Assembly: GCA_023301335.1 (NCBI GenBank)
Contig: JALZVA010000235.1
Location: 1-7,075 of the forward strand
DNA: 7,075 nucleotides
From: Akkermansiaceae bacterium
GTDB lineage: Bacteria; Verrucomicrobiota; Verrucomicrobiia; Verrucomicrobiales; Akkermansiaceae
Direction of reading: 5' to 3'
The stretch's first letter is position 1; each line of letters opens with the position of its first letter. This document shows, in pieces, positions 1 to 6,313 of this stretch. The translations under genes were made by a program, and so were the position numbers. The notes beneath the pieces are model-generated. The model was not told the DNA's origin. It made no database searches and saw only the letters and a list, made by a program, of their open reading frames with translations.

Positions 1-170
1 CCTTCGAGTAGTTCACTAGCGGAGACGTGATTGGTTTCTGCACCTTCTTCTTTCGCCTTGTCGCTAGTGTAGTCTAGAGTGTCACGGAGGAGGTAATAGG
101 CTTCCTTTGCAATGCGTTGATTACGGGAGTAGATTTGTTCTACAGCTTGGTCGAAATGAGATACTCTCAT
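1..170 (-). CDS. Minf_1886 family protein (TIGR04138), N-terminal 56 residues, truncated by window edge
   Basis: The minus-strand frame starts at the ATG at 170-168 and stays open to the window edge, giving 56 complete codons. An in-frame TAA lies two codons upstream (176-174), so this is the only possible ATG start. Visible motifs are FDQAVEQIY (residues 6-14), KEAYYLLRDTLDYT (22-35) and NHVSASELLE (47-56). They follow the pattern I recall for the N-terminus of the Minf_1886 family, a conserved protein of about 130-150 residues from Planctomycetes and Verrucomicrobia with no known function: Phe-Asp-x-Ala-Val, Ala-Tyr-x-x-Leu-Arg-x-x-Leu-Asp-Tyr-Thr, then His-Val-Ser and Glu-Leu-Leu-Glu. It begins 31 bp after lnt on the same strand with no promoter seen between, so it is probably the last or a later gene of the mutase-lnt operon. 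No Shine-Dalgarno sequence is visible. There is no signal peptide or membrane segment, so it is probably cytoplasmic. Family assignment is from memory of the pattern. Confidence 0.8.
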   Translation of the reverse strand, partial: MRVSHFDQAVEQIYSRNQRIAKEAYYLLRDTLDYTSDKAKEEGAETNHVSASELLE

Positions 171-201
171 GCATTAGATGTGCCATGATCGAAGAGTGGG
201 G

Positions 202-2094
202 TCAAGCCGCTCTTTGTTTAAGCGAGGAAACCAAGGTGAAGAGGTAGATGACAGCGCATGCCGCAGCAAACCAATCGCCCGCCAAGGCGTAGAGGGTAAT
301 CGGCGCGGATTTGAGGATGTGAGCATAGGCATGGAGGCTACCTTTGGTGAAATACTCGCCTTGTTCGTTGACTATTGCGTTAAGTGAACCGTCTTCATTT
401 TCCATGCTACCTTTGACATTGATGATACAGGAAATGCCAGTATTGGCTGATCGCACCATTGGTCTTCTGAGTTCGATCGTTCTAAAAAGTGCATTCGCGT
501 AGTGCTGCTTAGGCTCCTCACAGTTTCCAAACCATCCATCGTTAGTCACATTCACGATCACTTGATCAGCATCCCTAACGGATTGTCGAGTGAGTCGTCC
601 AACGGTATCTTCGAAGCAGACCGCTCCAATTAAGTGGAGCTCCTCGTTATCATGCAATGTTTTCATCGGTTCTGTATCACCTCCTGGAGAGTAGTTTGGG
701 CCGAGTGCGGAACCATGGGATGCGCCCACGATTTTTTCTAAAAGTGGGAACGTGTCTCGGTAGGGGATGTATTCACCGAAGATCACTAAGTGGTTCTTTC
801 TATATATACTTTCGAGCATAGACTCTCCTGGGATTCCACGGAAGAGACCAATCGAGTTGTAGGAACTTGAGGGAGGGTTGCTAAAGAGCTCTACCTCGTT
901 GGCAAAGTGGTATTCATTTGCCCCTGTAATAAGGCCATGAGATCCTTGAGAGATAATTTCTGTTAGGGCGTTGCTTTCTACTTCTGTGAAGTAAGGGACG
1001 TTGGTTTCTTGATTGATAGAGACGCCACGTAGCAGGGTCGATTCTGGCCAGACGATGAAGTCTATTCGATCGAGAGCGACCTCTCCCTCAGACTCAGGGT
1101 TGTTTTGAAAGGCTGTAAATGTTGCTTTATTTGCATCATGCACGTTTTCTAGACCTTCGAGAGAGGCTTGTGTGTAGTCAGACATATTCCCAATGTGAGA
1201 GGAAGCGGCATGCTTTTGATCAAGAGATAAATTCTGCTGAATGAGAAGAAAGCCCACATCTTTTGTTTCAGCAGAGGTGAGCGAGAAAAGGCGCGAGATG
1301 CCAAAGCCAAACATGGCTGCGATGAGGAGCCCTGCTACGATGAGATCAAAGTGAGGTTTCATTCTCCCGACACGGACCTCTTTAACCATGCGACAGAGCA
1401 CTTGAAAGACGACAGAGGTAACAAACATCGGGGCAAACGATAAACCGATCACTCCTACCAGTTCCGCTGACTGTGCCAGCACGGGAATATCGTAGAAGGC
1501 AACGCCTAAACCATTCCATGAAAACCCAGTGAATAGAATACTACGCACCCACTCTAGGAGCGTCCAGAGAGAGGCATGCATGAAGGCAAAGCGCAAACTA
1601 GTGGTGGATTCCTTAAAGCTTTCAAGTAATTTGTTAGAGCTGTTTTTCTGTTGCTGCTGCTTCGCTGCTATTTTTTCATCAATACGAGTTTTAAATAACT
1701 TTGGTTGTGTGGCTTTCCAGGGGTTTCCCCATTTAGCTACCAGTGCACCAAAGATACCAAAGTAGAGGGCTAGGTAAGCAGGGAGAAGTAACCAAGCAAA
1801 AATAGCACCACCAAGTGGAACAAAATCCAGATCCGCCATGCGGAGTAACCACTTTAGATTGAGCAGCCAAAACCCAAGCCCACAAAGGTAACCAAGCCCA
1901 AGCCCTTTCCAGAAAGTGTGCTTCTCAGAGAGAGAAAAAAGGGCAAAGAGAAAGGGGAATGCCCAGATGAAAATCAAGCCACCCACATCACCCATACCTG
2001 GAAAGCAGAAGCTCAGCAGAAAAGCACTTAGCAGGACGAGTAGGGTAGAGAGAGTGAACCTCTTCAGAGAAAATGATTTAAGATCAACGATCAT
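202..2094 (-). CDS. lnt: Apolipoprotein N-acyltransferase (Lnt)
   Basis: Lnt transfers an acyl chain from a phospholipid to the N-terminal amine of the diacylglyceryl-cysteine of lipoproteins. This is the last maturation step, in the inner membrane. The 630-residue protein has about seven hydrophobic segments at its start (roughly 13-33, 37-54, 63-83, 91-120, 168-190, 205-233, 249-271), a periplasmic nitrilase-like (CN_hydrolase) domain at about 278-560 and a final membrane segment at about 600-623. That matches the eight-helix Lnt fold. The catalytic triad is readable: Glu351 in VWPES, Lys433 in YRKNHLVIFGEYIP and Cys493 in GAVCFED, equivalent to E. coli E267, K335 and C387. The NVTNDGWFG motif is at 515-523. 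It is longer than E. coli Lnt (512 aa), partly from a polar, Gln/Lys-rich insert at about 121-166 between helices 4 and 5, predicted cytoplasmic. The ATG is 6 bp after the phosphohexomutase stop. A weak GGCAGG lies within the end of that gene, suggesting co-transcription or translational coupling. Confidence 0.95.
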   Translation of the reverse strand: MIVDLKSFSLKRFTLSTLLVLLSAFLLSFCFPGMGDVGGLIFIWAFPFLFALFSLSEKHTFWKGLGLGYLCGLGFWLLNLKWLLRMADLDFVPLGGAIFAWLLLPAYLALYFGIFGALVAKWGNPWKATQPKLFKTRIDEKIAAKQQQQKNSSNKLLESFKESTTSLRFAFMHASLWTLLEWVRSILFTGFSWNGLGVAFYDIPVLAQSAELVGVIGLSFAPMFVTSVVFQVLCRMVKEVRVGRMKPHFDLIVAGLLIAAMFGFGISRLFSLTSAETKDVGFLLIQQNLSLDQKHAASSHIGNMSDYTQASLEGLENVHDANKATFTAFQNNPESEGEVALDRIDFIVWPESTLLRGVSINQETNVPYFTEVESNALTEIISQGSHGLITGANEYHFANEVELFSNPPSSSYNSIGLFRGIPGESMLESIYRKNHLVIFGEYIPYRDTFPLLEKIVGASHGSALGPNYSPGGDTEPMKTLHDNEELHLIGAVCFEDTVGRLTRQSVRDADQVIVNVTNDGWFGNCEEPKQHYANALFRTIELRRPMVRSANTGISCIINVKGSMENEDGSLNAIVNEQGEYFTKGSLHAYAHILKSAPITLYALAGDWFAAACAVIYLFTLVSSLKQRAA

Positions 2095-2100
2095 AAGTAT

Positions 2101-4032
2101 TTAGCCTGCCATGCGCTGCTGAGCATCCGCTTCGATGGCAGTCCATAGGTCACTTAGGAGTTGATCCACATGTGCTTTTGAAGCATCTAAATCCGACGGC
2201 GCTGGCTCGTCTTTACCAAACAGGTAGTACTTAATCTTAGGCTCTGTGCCCGATGCTCGGACGGCGACACGGGTGCCGTTCTCCAAAGTCATAATGATCA
2301 TTGCCTGCTTAGGGATAGCGTCACCCTCGTTGTCGAAGACATCTTGAGAGGCGAAGTCTTTTACTTCTGTCACTTTTACGCCACCAAAGTCAGCAGGTGG
2401 TTGGGTGGCATAGGAGCTATTGAGTGACTGGATTTGAGCTGCGCCTTCCGCCCCTTCCATGACGATAGATTTATTCACTTCGAGGTGGTATCCGTAGTCT
2501 TGGTAGAGGTCATCTAACAGCTGTTTGATAGTCACTCCTTGACTACGCGCATAAGCGGCGACTTCAGCTAACATGACTGTGGCACCATTGCCGTCTTTAT
2601 CACGAATCCAATCGGCGCCTAAGTATCCATAGGACTCTTCACTAGAGGAAATAAGGAAGCGGGAATACTCTAGGCAGAGTTTACGTGCATCATCGACTGA
2701 GAGCTCGCGGTAGTTTCCTTTTTTGTCCTCTGGGATAGCCGCCTCATACTTAGCTAGTTTGGCTGCGATCCATTTGAAGCCGGTGAGGGTGTCAATGATG
2801 TTTACGCCAAAGTCCTCTGCAATGGCGGCTTGAAGCTCGGAGGTAACGAAGGTTTTAAGAATAGCTGCTCTACCTCTGTTAGAGTCATTAAGAATGCCTT
2901 TTTCGAAGAAAGTTTTGGTTCTATACCAAGCGATGAGGGAGCCTGTTTGATTACCTGTTAGGAGATCCATTTCACCCTTATTATTGCGCACGGCAATTCC
3001 CATTCTGTCACAATCAGGATCCGTTCCGATCACGATTTCTGCTCCTTCACTATTGGCTAGATCGATAGCCATTTGGAGAGCGGCTCCGTTCTCAGGATTT
3101 GGAGAAGCCACGGTGGGGAAGCGTCCATCCGCGCCATCTTGCTCGGCCACGGTGAGGACATCAAAGCCTAGTTCTTTTAGCATTGGGACGGCAATGTGAC
3201 CACCTGTGCCGTGGAGATTGGTGAAGACGATTTTGGTGTTAGCCCCTTCTAGGAGTTCGGGTTGAAGTAAGATAGTCTTTAGTCTATCCATGTAGCGTCT
3301 ATCTGCGTCAGCTCCCTCTGTGAAGAGTGAGCCGCGATCTGCTTCTGGGACAGGGTCATAGCTGTCCGAAGTGATGTTATTAAATTCTTCAATCACGCCT
3401 GTGGCATGTGGTTCGACGAGTTGGGAACCATCATTGAAGTAAGCTTTAAACCCATTGTCATGTGAGGGATTATGGGATGCAGTAAGCACGACGCCCGCGT
3501 CAAGGTTGAGCTCGCGGATAAGGTAGGAAAGTTGAGGTGTGGCACGTGGGCCGTCGAACAGGTAAGCGTCACAGCCTAGGTCATTACAAATTTTAGCACA
3601 ATATTCAGCGAAATCTCTTGCGAAGTGGCGGGTGTCATGAGCAAAGGCAAAAGAAGGTTTTTTATCAGGGTAGAGAGCTTTGAGATATTGAATCATCCCA
3701 CGAATAGCTCGACCGACATTGGTGAAGTTCATGGTGGCAGAGCCTACGCAGGGATACTCGGGGCGATCTAGAGGGCCACCTTTTCCCAGCTCAACTGAGG
3801 TTACGGTTTTTCCAATAGTTCTGCCACGGAGTCCTCCAGTGCCGAATGCAAGAGTCTTGAAGAAGCGGTCATTGAGCTCCGCCCAGTTGCCAGTCTCGAT
3901 GAGTTCATTAATAGCGGCTTCTGCCACGGGTTCAGAGCTTGTAGCGAGAAACTGCAGGATATTTTCTTTTGAGCTATCGAGAAGTTGGCCTGCTTCAACG
4001 GCGGTTGTGAGAGTTAGGGATAGATCTTGCAT
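2101..4032 (-). CDS. Phospho-sugar mutase (alpha-D-phosphohexomutase; phosphoglucomutase/phosphomannomutase)
   Basis: This cytoplasmic enzyme interconverts hexose 1-phosphates and 6-phosphates through a phosphoserine, feeding glycogen, cell-wall or nucleotide-sugar synthesis. All four domain signatures are present: the phosphoserine loop TASHNPS with catalytic Ser186; the Mg-binding loop TDPDCDR (Asp338, Asp340, Asp342); the sugar-binding loop EESYGYL (465-471), with GFKWIA at 418-423; and the phosphate-binding loop RASGTEPK (592-599). The early FGTGGLRG (63-70) and overall layout place it in the PGM2/PgcA-like branch rather than the shorter GlmM or AlgC types. At 643 residues it is longer than typical PgcA (about 580). 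Part of the excess is about 20 residues after FGTGGLRG (roughly 75-100). Substrate preference (glucose or mannose) cannot be read from the sequence. It is the first gene of the minus-strand operon with lnt. There is no Shine-Dalgarno sequence before the ATG, and the best promoter leaves a leader of only a few bases. Confidence 0.93.
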   Translation of the reverse strand: MQDLSLTLTTAVEAGQLLDSSKENILQFLATSSEPVAEAAINELIETGNWAELNDRFFKTLAFGTGGLRGRTIGKTVTSVELGKGGPLDRPEYPCVGSATMNFTNVGRAIRGMIQYLKALYPDKKPSFAFAHDTRHFARDFAEYCAKICNDLGCDAYLFDGPRATPQLSYLIRELNLDAGVVLTASHNPSHDNGFKAYFNDGSQLVEPHATGVIEEFNNITSDSYDPVPEADRGSLFTEGADADRRYMDRLKTILLQPELLEGANTKIVFTNLHGTGGHIAVPMLKELGFDVLTVAEQDGADGRFPTVASPNPENGAALQMAIDLANSEGAEIVIGTDPDCDRMGIAVRNNKGEMDLLTGNQTGSLIAWYRTKTFFEKGILNDSNRGRAAILKTFVTSELQAAIAEDFGVNIIDTLTGFKWIAAKLAKYEAAIPEDKKGNYRELSVDDARKLCLEYSRFLISSSEESYGYLGADWIRDKDGNGATVMLAEVAAYARSQGVTIKQLLDDLYQDYGYHLEVNKSIVMEGAEGAAQIQSLNSSYATQPPADFGGVKVTEVKDFASQDVFDNEGDAIPKQAMIIMTLENGTRVAVRASGTEPKIKYYLFGKDEPAPSDLDASKAHVDQLLSDLWTAIEADAQQRMAG

Positions 4033-4063
4033 TTGACGCTGGATAATAGAGGGAAAGTATGAG
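4033..4063 (+). promoter_or_regulatory. Possible promoter of the methyltransferase gene
   Basis: On the plus strand TTGACG (4033-4038, 5 of 6 to the -35 consensus) is followed by TATGAG (4058-4063, 4 of 6 to the -10 consensus). The 19-bp spacer is longer than ideal. The start point would be near 4070, giving a leader of about 26 bases before the GTG at 4096. It overlaps the opposing promoter of the mutase operon, so the two could compete. The match is weak. Confidence 0.3.
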
Positions 4064-4070
4064 ATGGCAA
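4043..4070 (-). promoter_or_regulatory. Sigma70-like promoter of the mutase-lnt operon
   Basis: Read on the minus strand, TTGCCA (4070-4065, 5 of 6 to the -35 consensus) is followed after 16 bp by TATTAT (4048-4043, 5 of 6 to the -10 consensus). Transcription would start near 4036-4037, only about 4-5 bases before the mutase ATG at 4032. The transcript would be nearly leaderless, which fits the lack of a ribosome binding site. The site lies in the 63-bp gap between two divergent genes. It was found by eye and has not been tested. Confidence 0.55.
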
Positions 4071-4095
4071 TGCCTTAAATGAACCAATACACAGA

Positions 4096-4986
4096 GTGGA
4101 TTTTTTATTAAAAGCTTTAGAAAAACGTAAGCACCTGCTGAATACTGAGAATGACGCAGTGCGTGTTTTTGACGGCTTGGGAGATGGATGCAGGGGAGTG
4201 AGTATAGATGCCTATGCTGGGAGCTGGGTGGTAGCTACTCAAGGGGAACGGATAGAGCCTCAGTTATTAGCGGAGCTTAAAAAACAGAAGCATTCTGTAT
4301 ACTGGAAGCGTCTTTCACAGAGCCAAAAGGAAAGCCCTATCTTACTCTCTGGTAAACCACAGGATACCCCATTTATAGCAGTAGAATCTGGTGTGAAGTA
4401 TGAGATTAATTATCAGGCTGGATACTCCCAGGGAATCTTTCTGGACCAGAGAGAGAATAGAAAACGAGTGCTGGAAAGAGTGCAGGCTGGGGATACGGTC
4501 CTCAATACCTTTGCTTACACGGGGGCCTTTTCTGTGTGTGCATCACTAGGTGGAGCCTCGACAACCACATTGGATCTTTCACAGCCATATCTTGACTGGG
4601 GAAAAAGAAACTTCCAACTCAATGGACAAGATCCAGAATCTCATTTTTGGTGTAAGGGAGACACCTTTCATTGGCTAGAGAGGTTTGCTAAGAAAGAGAG
4701 GAAGTTTGACGGAATCATTCTCGATCCACCGACGTTTTCTCGTGATCAAAAAGGGAAGGTCTTCAGAGTGGAAAAAGACTATGCATGCCTTGTAGAGATG
4801 GCATCGAAATGCCTAGCTCCAGGAGGGTGGATACTGGCAACTACAAATTGTAGAAAGTTGAATGATGCGGCATTCCTGAGAATGGTAAGAGAAGGCTGCT
4901 CAAGAAAGCATCAGGCTACAGTATATTCCATGCCTGAAGAATACAGAGATATTCCATTTTTAAAAAGCGTATGGCTTGAGGTGTAG
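4096..4986 (+). CDS. Class I SAM-dependent RNA methyltransferase, RlmI/RlmK-like, without PUA domain
   Basis: A cytoplasmic methyltransferase of the RlmI/RlmK/YwbD type, which methylates 23S rRNA (m5C or m7G in E. coli). In this 296-residue protein an EEHEE-like start (RVFDGLGDGCRGVSIDAY, 23-40) is followed by YSQGIFLDQRENRKRV (110-125), the SAM-binding motif I LNTFAYTGAFSV (136-147), the acidic ribose-binding position TLDLS (158-162) and motif IV ILDPPTF (208-214). LAPGGWILATTNC (240-252) follows, with Cys252 where RlmI-type m5C enzymes have the motif VI SCS cysteine. RlmI homologues are near 390-400 residues with an N-terminal PUA domain; here it appears absent. The frame opens after a stop at 4060-4062, and GTG at 4096 is the only ATG/GTG/TTG before the conserved part, so the start is well constrained although no strong ribosome binding site is seen. 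Target base and rRNA position cannot be told from sequence. It is transcribed divergently from the mutase operon and convergently to the helicase. Confidence 0.88.
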   Translation: MDFLLKALEKRKHLLNTENDAVRVFDGLGDGCRGVSIDAYAGSWVVATQGERIEPQLLAELKKQKHSVYWKRLSQSQKESPILLSGKPQDTPFIAVESGVKYEINYQAGYSQGIFLDQRENRKRVLERVQAGDTVLNTFAYTGAFSVCASLGGASTTTLDLSQPYLDWGKRNFQLNGQDPESHFWCKGDTFHWLERFAKKERKFDGIILDPPTFSRDQKGKVFRVEKDYACLVEMASKCLAPGGWILATTNCRKLNDAAFLRMVREGCSRKHQATVYSMPEEYRDIPFLKSVWLEV

Positions 4987-4993
4987 CCATACG
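4962..4993 (-). terminator. Intrinsic terminator of the DEAD-box helicase transcript, inside the methyltransferase 3' end
   Basis: A perfect 9-bp inverted repeat, CGTATGGCT (4968-4976) and AGCCATACG (4985-4993), encloses an 8-base loop. On the minus strand it is followed directly by CTTTTT (4967-4962), the usual layout of a Rho-independent terminator. It ends the helicase transcript about 55 bases past its stop. On the plus strand no T-run follows, so it should act mainly in one direction. It covers the final codons and stop codon of the methyltransferase gene. Confidence 0.65.
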
Positions 4994-5016
4994 AGGTAAG
5001 CAAAAGAGGGGGGCGT

Positions 5017-6222
5017 TTACCTGCGGCGACGTTTCGGTGCTGGTGGGCGCTTTTTTCTAACAGGCTTAGCTGGCTGGTCATCTAACAAGGCTGTGTAAAC
5101 GTAGTCAAAATTATCGAGCTTTCTACGGACAATTTTTTGTTTAATGAAGCGTTCAACCGAATCGGCAAACTCGATTTCATCTGCGGTGAGGATCGTGAAC
5201 GCGTCTCCCTCAGTCTCCGCTCTTCCCGTTCTCCCGATCCTGTGCACGTAGTCCTCTGGGTTCTCAGGAACGCGGTAATTGATCACGTGGGAAACTCCTG
5301 AAACGTCAATTCCTCTAGCTGCCACATCAGTGGCAACGAGGATATTAAAAGTGCCCTCTTTGAAGCCTGATAAGGCTGCCATACGGTCACGCTGCTTGAT
5401 GTCAGAGTGCATGGCTGCAACTTTAAATCCTTCTTCTTTATTCAGGGCTGAGCAAACTGTGTCTGCTTCCTTACGTGTGCGAGTGAAGATCATGACGGAC
5501 TGGAATTCACTGCGTCTGAGTAATTCTACTAGAATCTCATCTCGCTGGTCGATAGAGGCTGGGTAGAATGAATGAGAAACTGTTTTTGCTACTTCTCTAC
5601 GTGCAATCTCGATAGTGTGTGGGTCTGTTAGGCACCATTCTGCGAAACTAGCGATCGCAGGAGGCATGGTAGCTGAGAAGAACAAAGTTTGACGGTCATC
5701 CCAAGGGCAGATCTTGACGATCTTCTTAACAGTTGGGAGGAAGCCCATATCTAACATACGGTCGACTTCATCTAAGATAAGTGTTTTAATATCTTTGAAG
5801 CGCATCGTCGCTTTATAGTAGTGGTCGATGAGTCGGCCAGGAGTGGCAACGACAATGTCGGCGCTTGCTAATTCTTCGTTTTGTGTGCCGTAACCAACAC
5901 CTCCATAGAGGAGGGCTACTTTACAGCCAGTGTGCTTACCATAGTGTCTAAACTGTTCGGCAACTTGGTCAGCGAGTTCACGAGTAGGTTCTAGGACGAG
6001 AATTTGAGGTTTTCCTAGAGGCTTAATTCTAGAAAGCGAGGGTAGTGCAAAGGCTGCGGTCTTTCCTGTCCCCGTCTGAGAGGCTCCAATCACATCTTTA
6101 CCTTCTAGGGCAAGCGGGATAGCTTGAGATTGAATGGGAGTAGGTTTGGTGTATCCAGACTCCGCAATAGCTTTTTGTATGGAATCTGTAAGTCCGAGCT
6201 CGGTAAATGACATGCAAGCCAT
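5017..6222 (-). CDS. DEAD-box ATP-dependent RNA helicase, RhlE type
   Basis: This cytoplasmic helicase unwinds short RNA duplexes with ATP and probably acts in ribosome assembly, RNA decay or cold adaptation. The two RecA-like domains carry the family motifs in order: Q motif with PTPIQ (27-31), motif I ASQTGTGKT (47-55), Ia PTREL (79-83), TPGR (127-130), motif II DEVD (151-154), motif III SAT (183-185), motif IV VMIFTRT (243-249), motif V ATDVAARGIDV (297-307) and motif VI HRIGRTGRA (327-335). Motif II reads DEVD instead of DEAD (codon GTC), but the acidic pair is kept, so activity is expected. The 401-residue length and short basic tail (about 385-401, rich in Lys/Arg/Pro) fit RhlE rather than DeaD/CsdA or DbpA, which have an added RNA-binding domain. 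Starts at 6222 or at Met4 (6213) are both possible. Met4 gives the common MSF-x-x-LGL beginning of the family, and neither has a clear ribosome binding site. The gene lies 91 bp after the proline-rich repeat gene. Confidence 0.94.
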   Translation of the reverse strand: MACMSFTELGLTDSIQKAIAESGYTKPTPIQSQAIPLALEGKDVIGASQTGTGKTAAFALPSLSRIKPLGKPQILVLEPTRELADQVAEQFRHYGKHTGCKVALLYGGVGYGTQNEELASADIVVATPGRLIDHYYKATMRFKDIKTLILDEVDRMLDMGFLPTVKKIVKICPWDDRQTLFFSATMPPAIASFAEWCLTDPHTIEIARREVAKTVSHSFYPASIDQRDEILVELLRRSEFQSVMIFTRTRKEADTVCSALNKEEGFKVAAMHSDIKQRDRMAALSGFKEGTFNILVATDVAARGIDVSGVSHVINYRVPENPEDYVHRIGRTGRAETEGDAFTILTADEIEFADSVERFIKQKIVRRKLDNFDYVYTALLDDQPAKPVRKKRPPAPKRRRR

Positions 6223-6313
6223 TTAGGGGAGAATCAAGGGAATACAAGTAAAAACCGAACAGCTTTAAGTGCCCATGGAGAGTGGGTGAAAATTTACTGT
6301 AATTCCTTTTAGC

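Noticed and set aside
178..387. Plus-strand frame of 69 codons opposite the 3' end of lnt
   Set aside because: Antisense to the last membrane helix of Lnt, with no motif or ribosome binding site.
1529..1765. Plus-strand frame with a Cys/Phe-rich stretch opposite lnt
   Set aside because: The run of Cys codons is the reverse complement of the Gln-rich insert of Lnt; nothing supports an independent gene.
3719..4036. Plus-strand frame of 105 codons opposite the mutase start
   Set aside because: It lies entirely antisense to strongly conserved mutase coding sequence and shows no recognisable motif.
4994..5022. Second inverted repeat AGGTAA/TTACCT between the convergent genes as a plus-strand terminator
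   Set aside because: Only 6 bp of A/T-containing stem, a 17-base loop and no following T-run; too weak to call.
5279..5566. Plus-strand frame of 95 codons opposite the helicase
   Set aside because: Antisense shadow of helicase motifs IV and V; no motif or start signal of its own.
6223..6313. Terminator or promoter between the repeat gene and the helicase
   Set aside because: The best hairpin (CCCA at 6272-6275 with TGGG at 6283-6286) has a 4-bp core and no adjacent T-run, and no convincing -35/-10 pair was seen. The two genes may be co-transcribed, but this is undecided.
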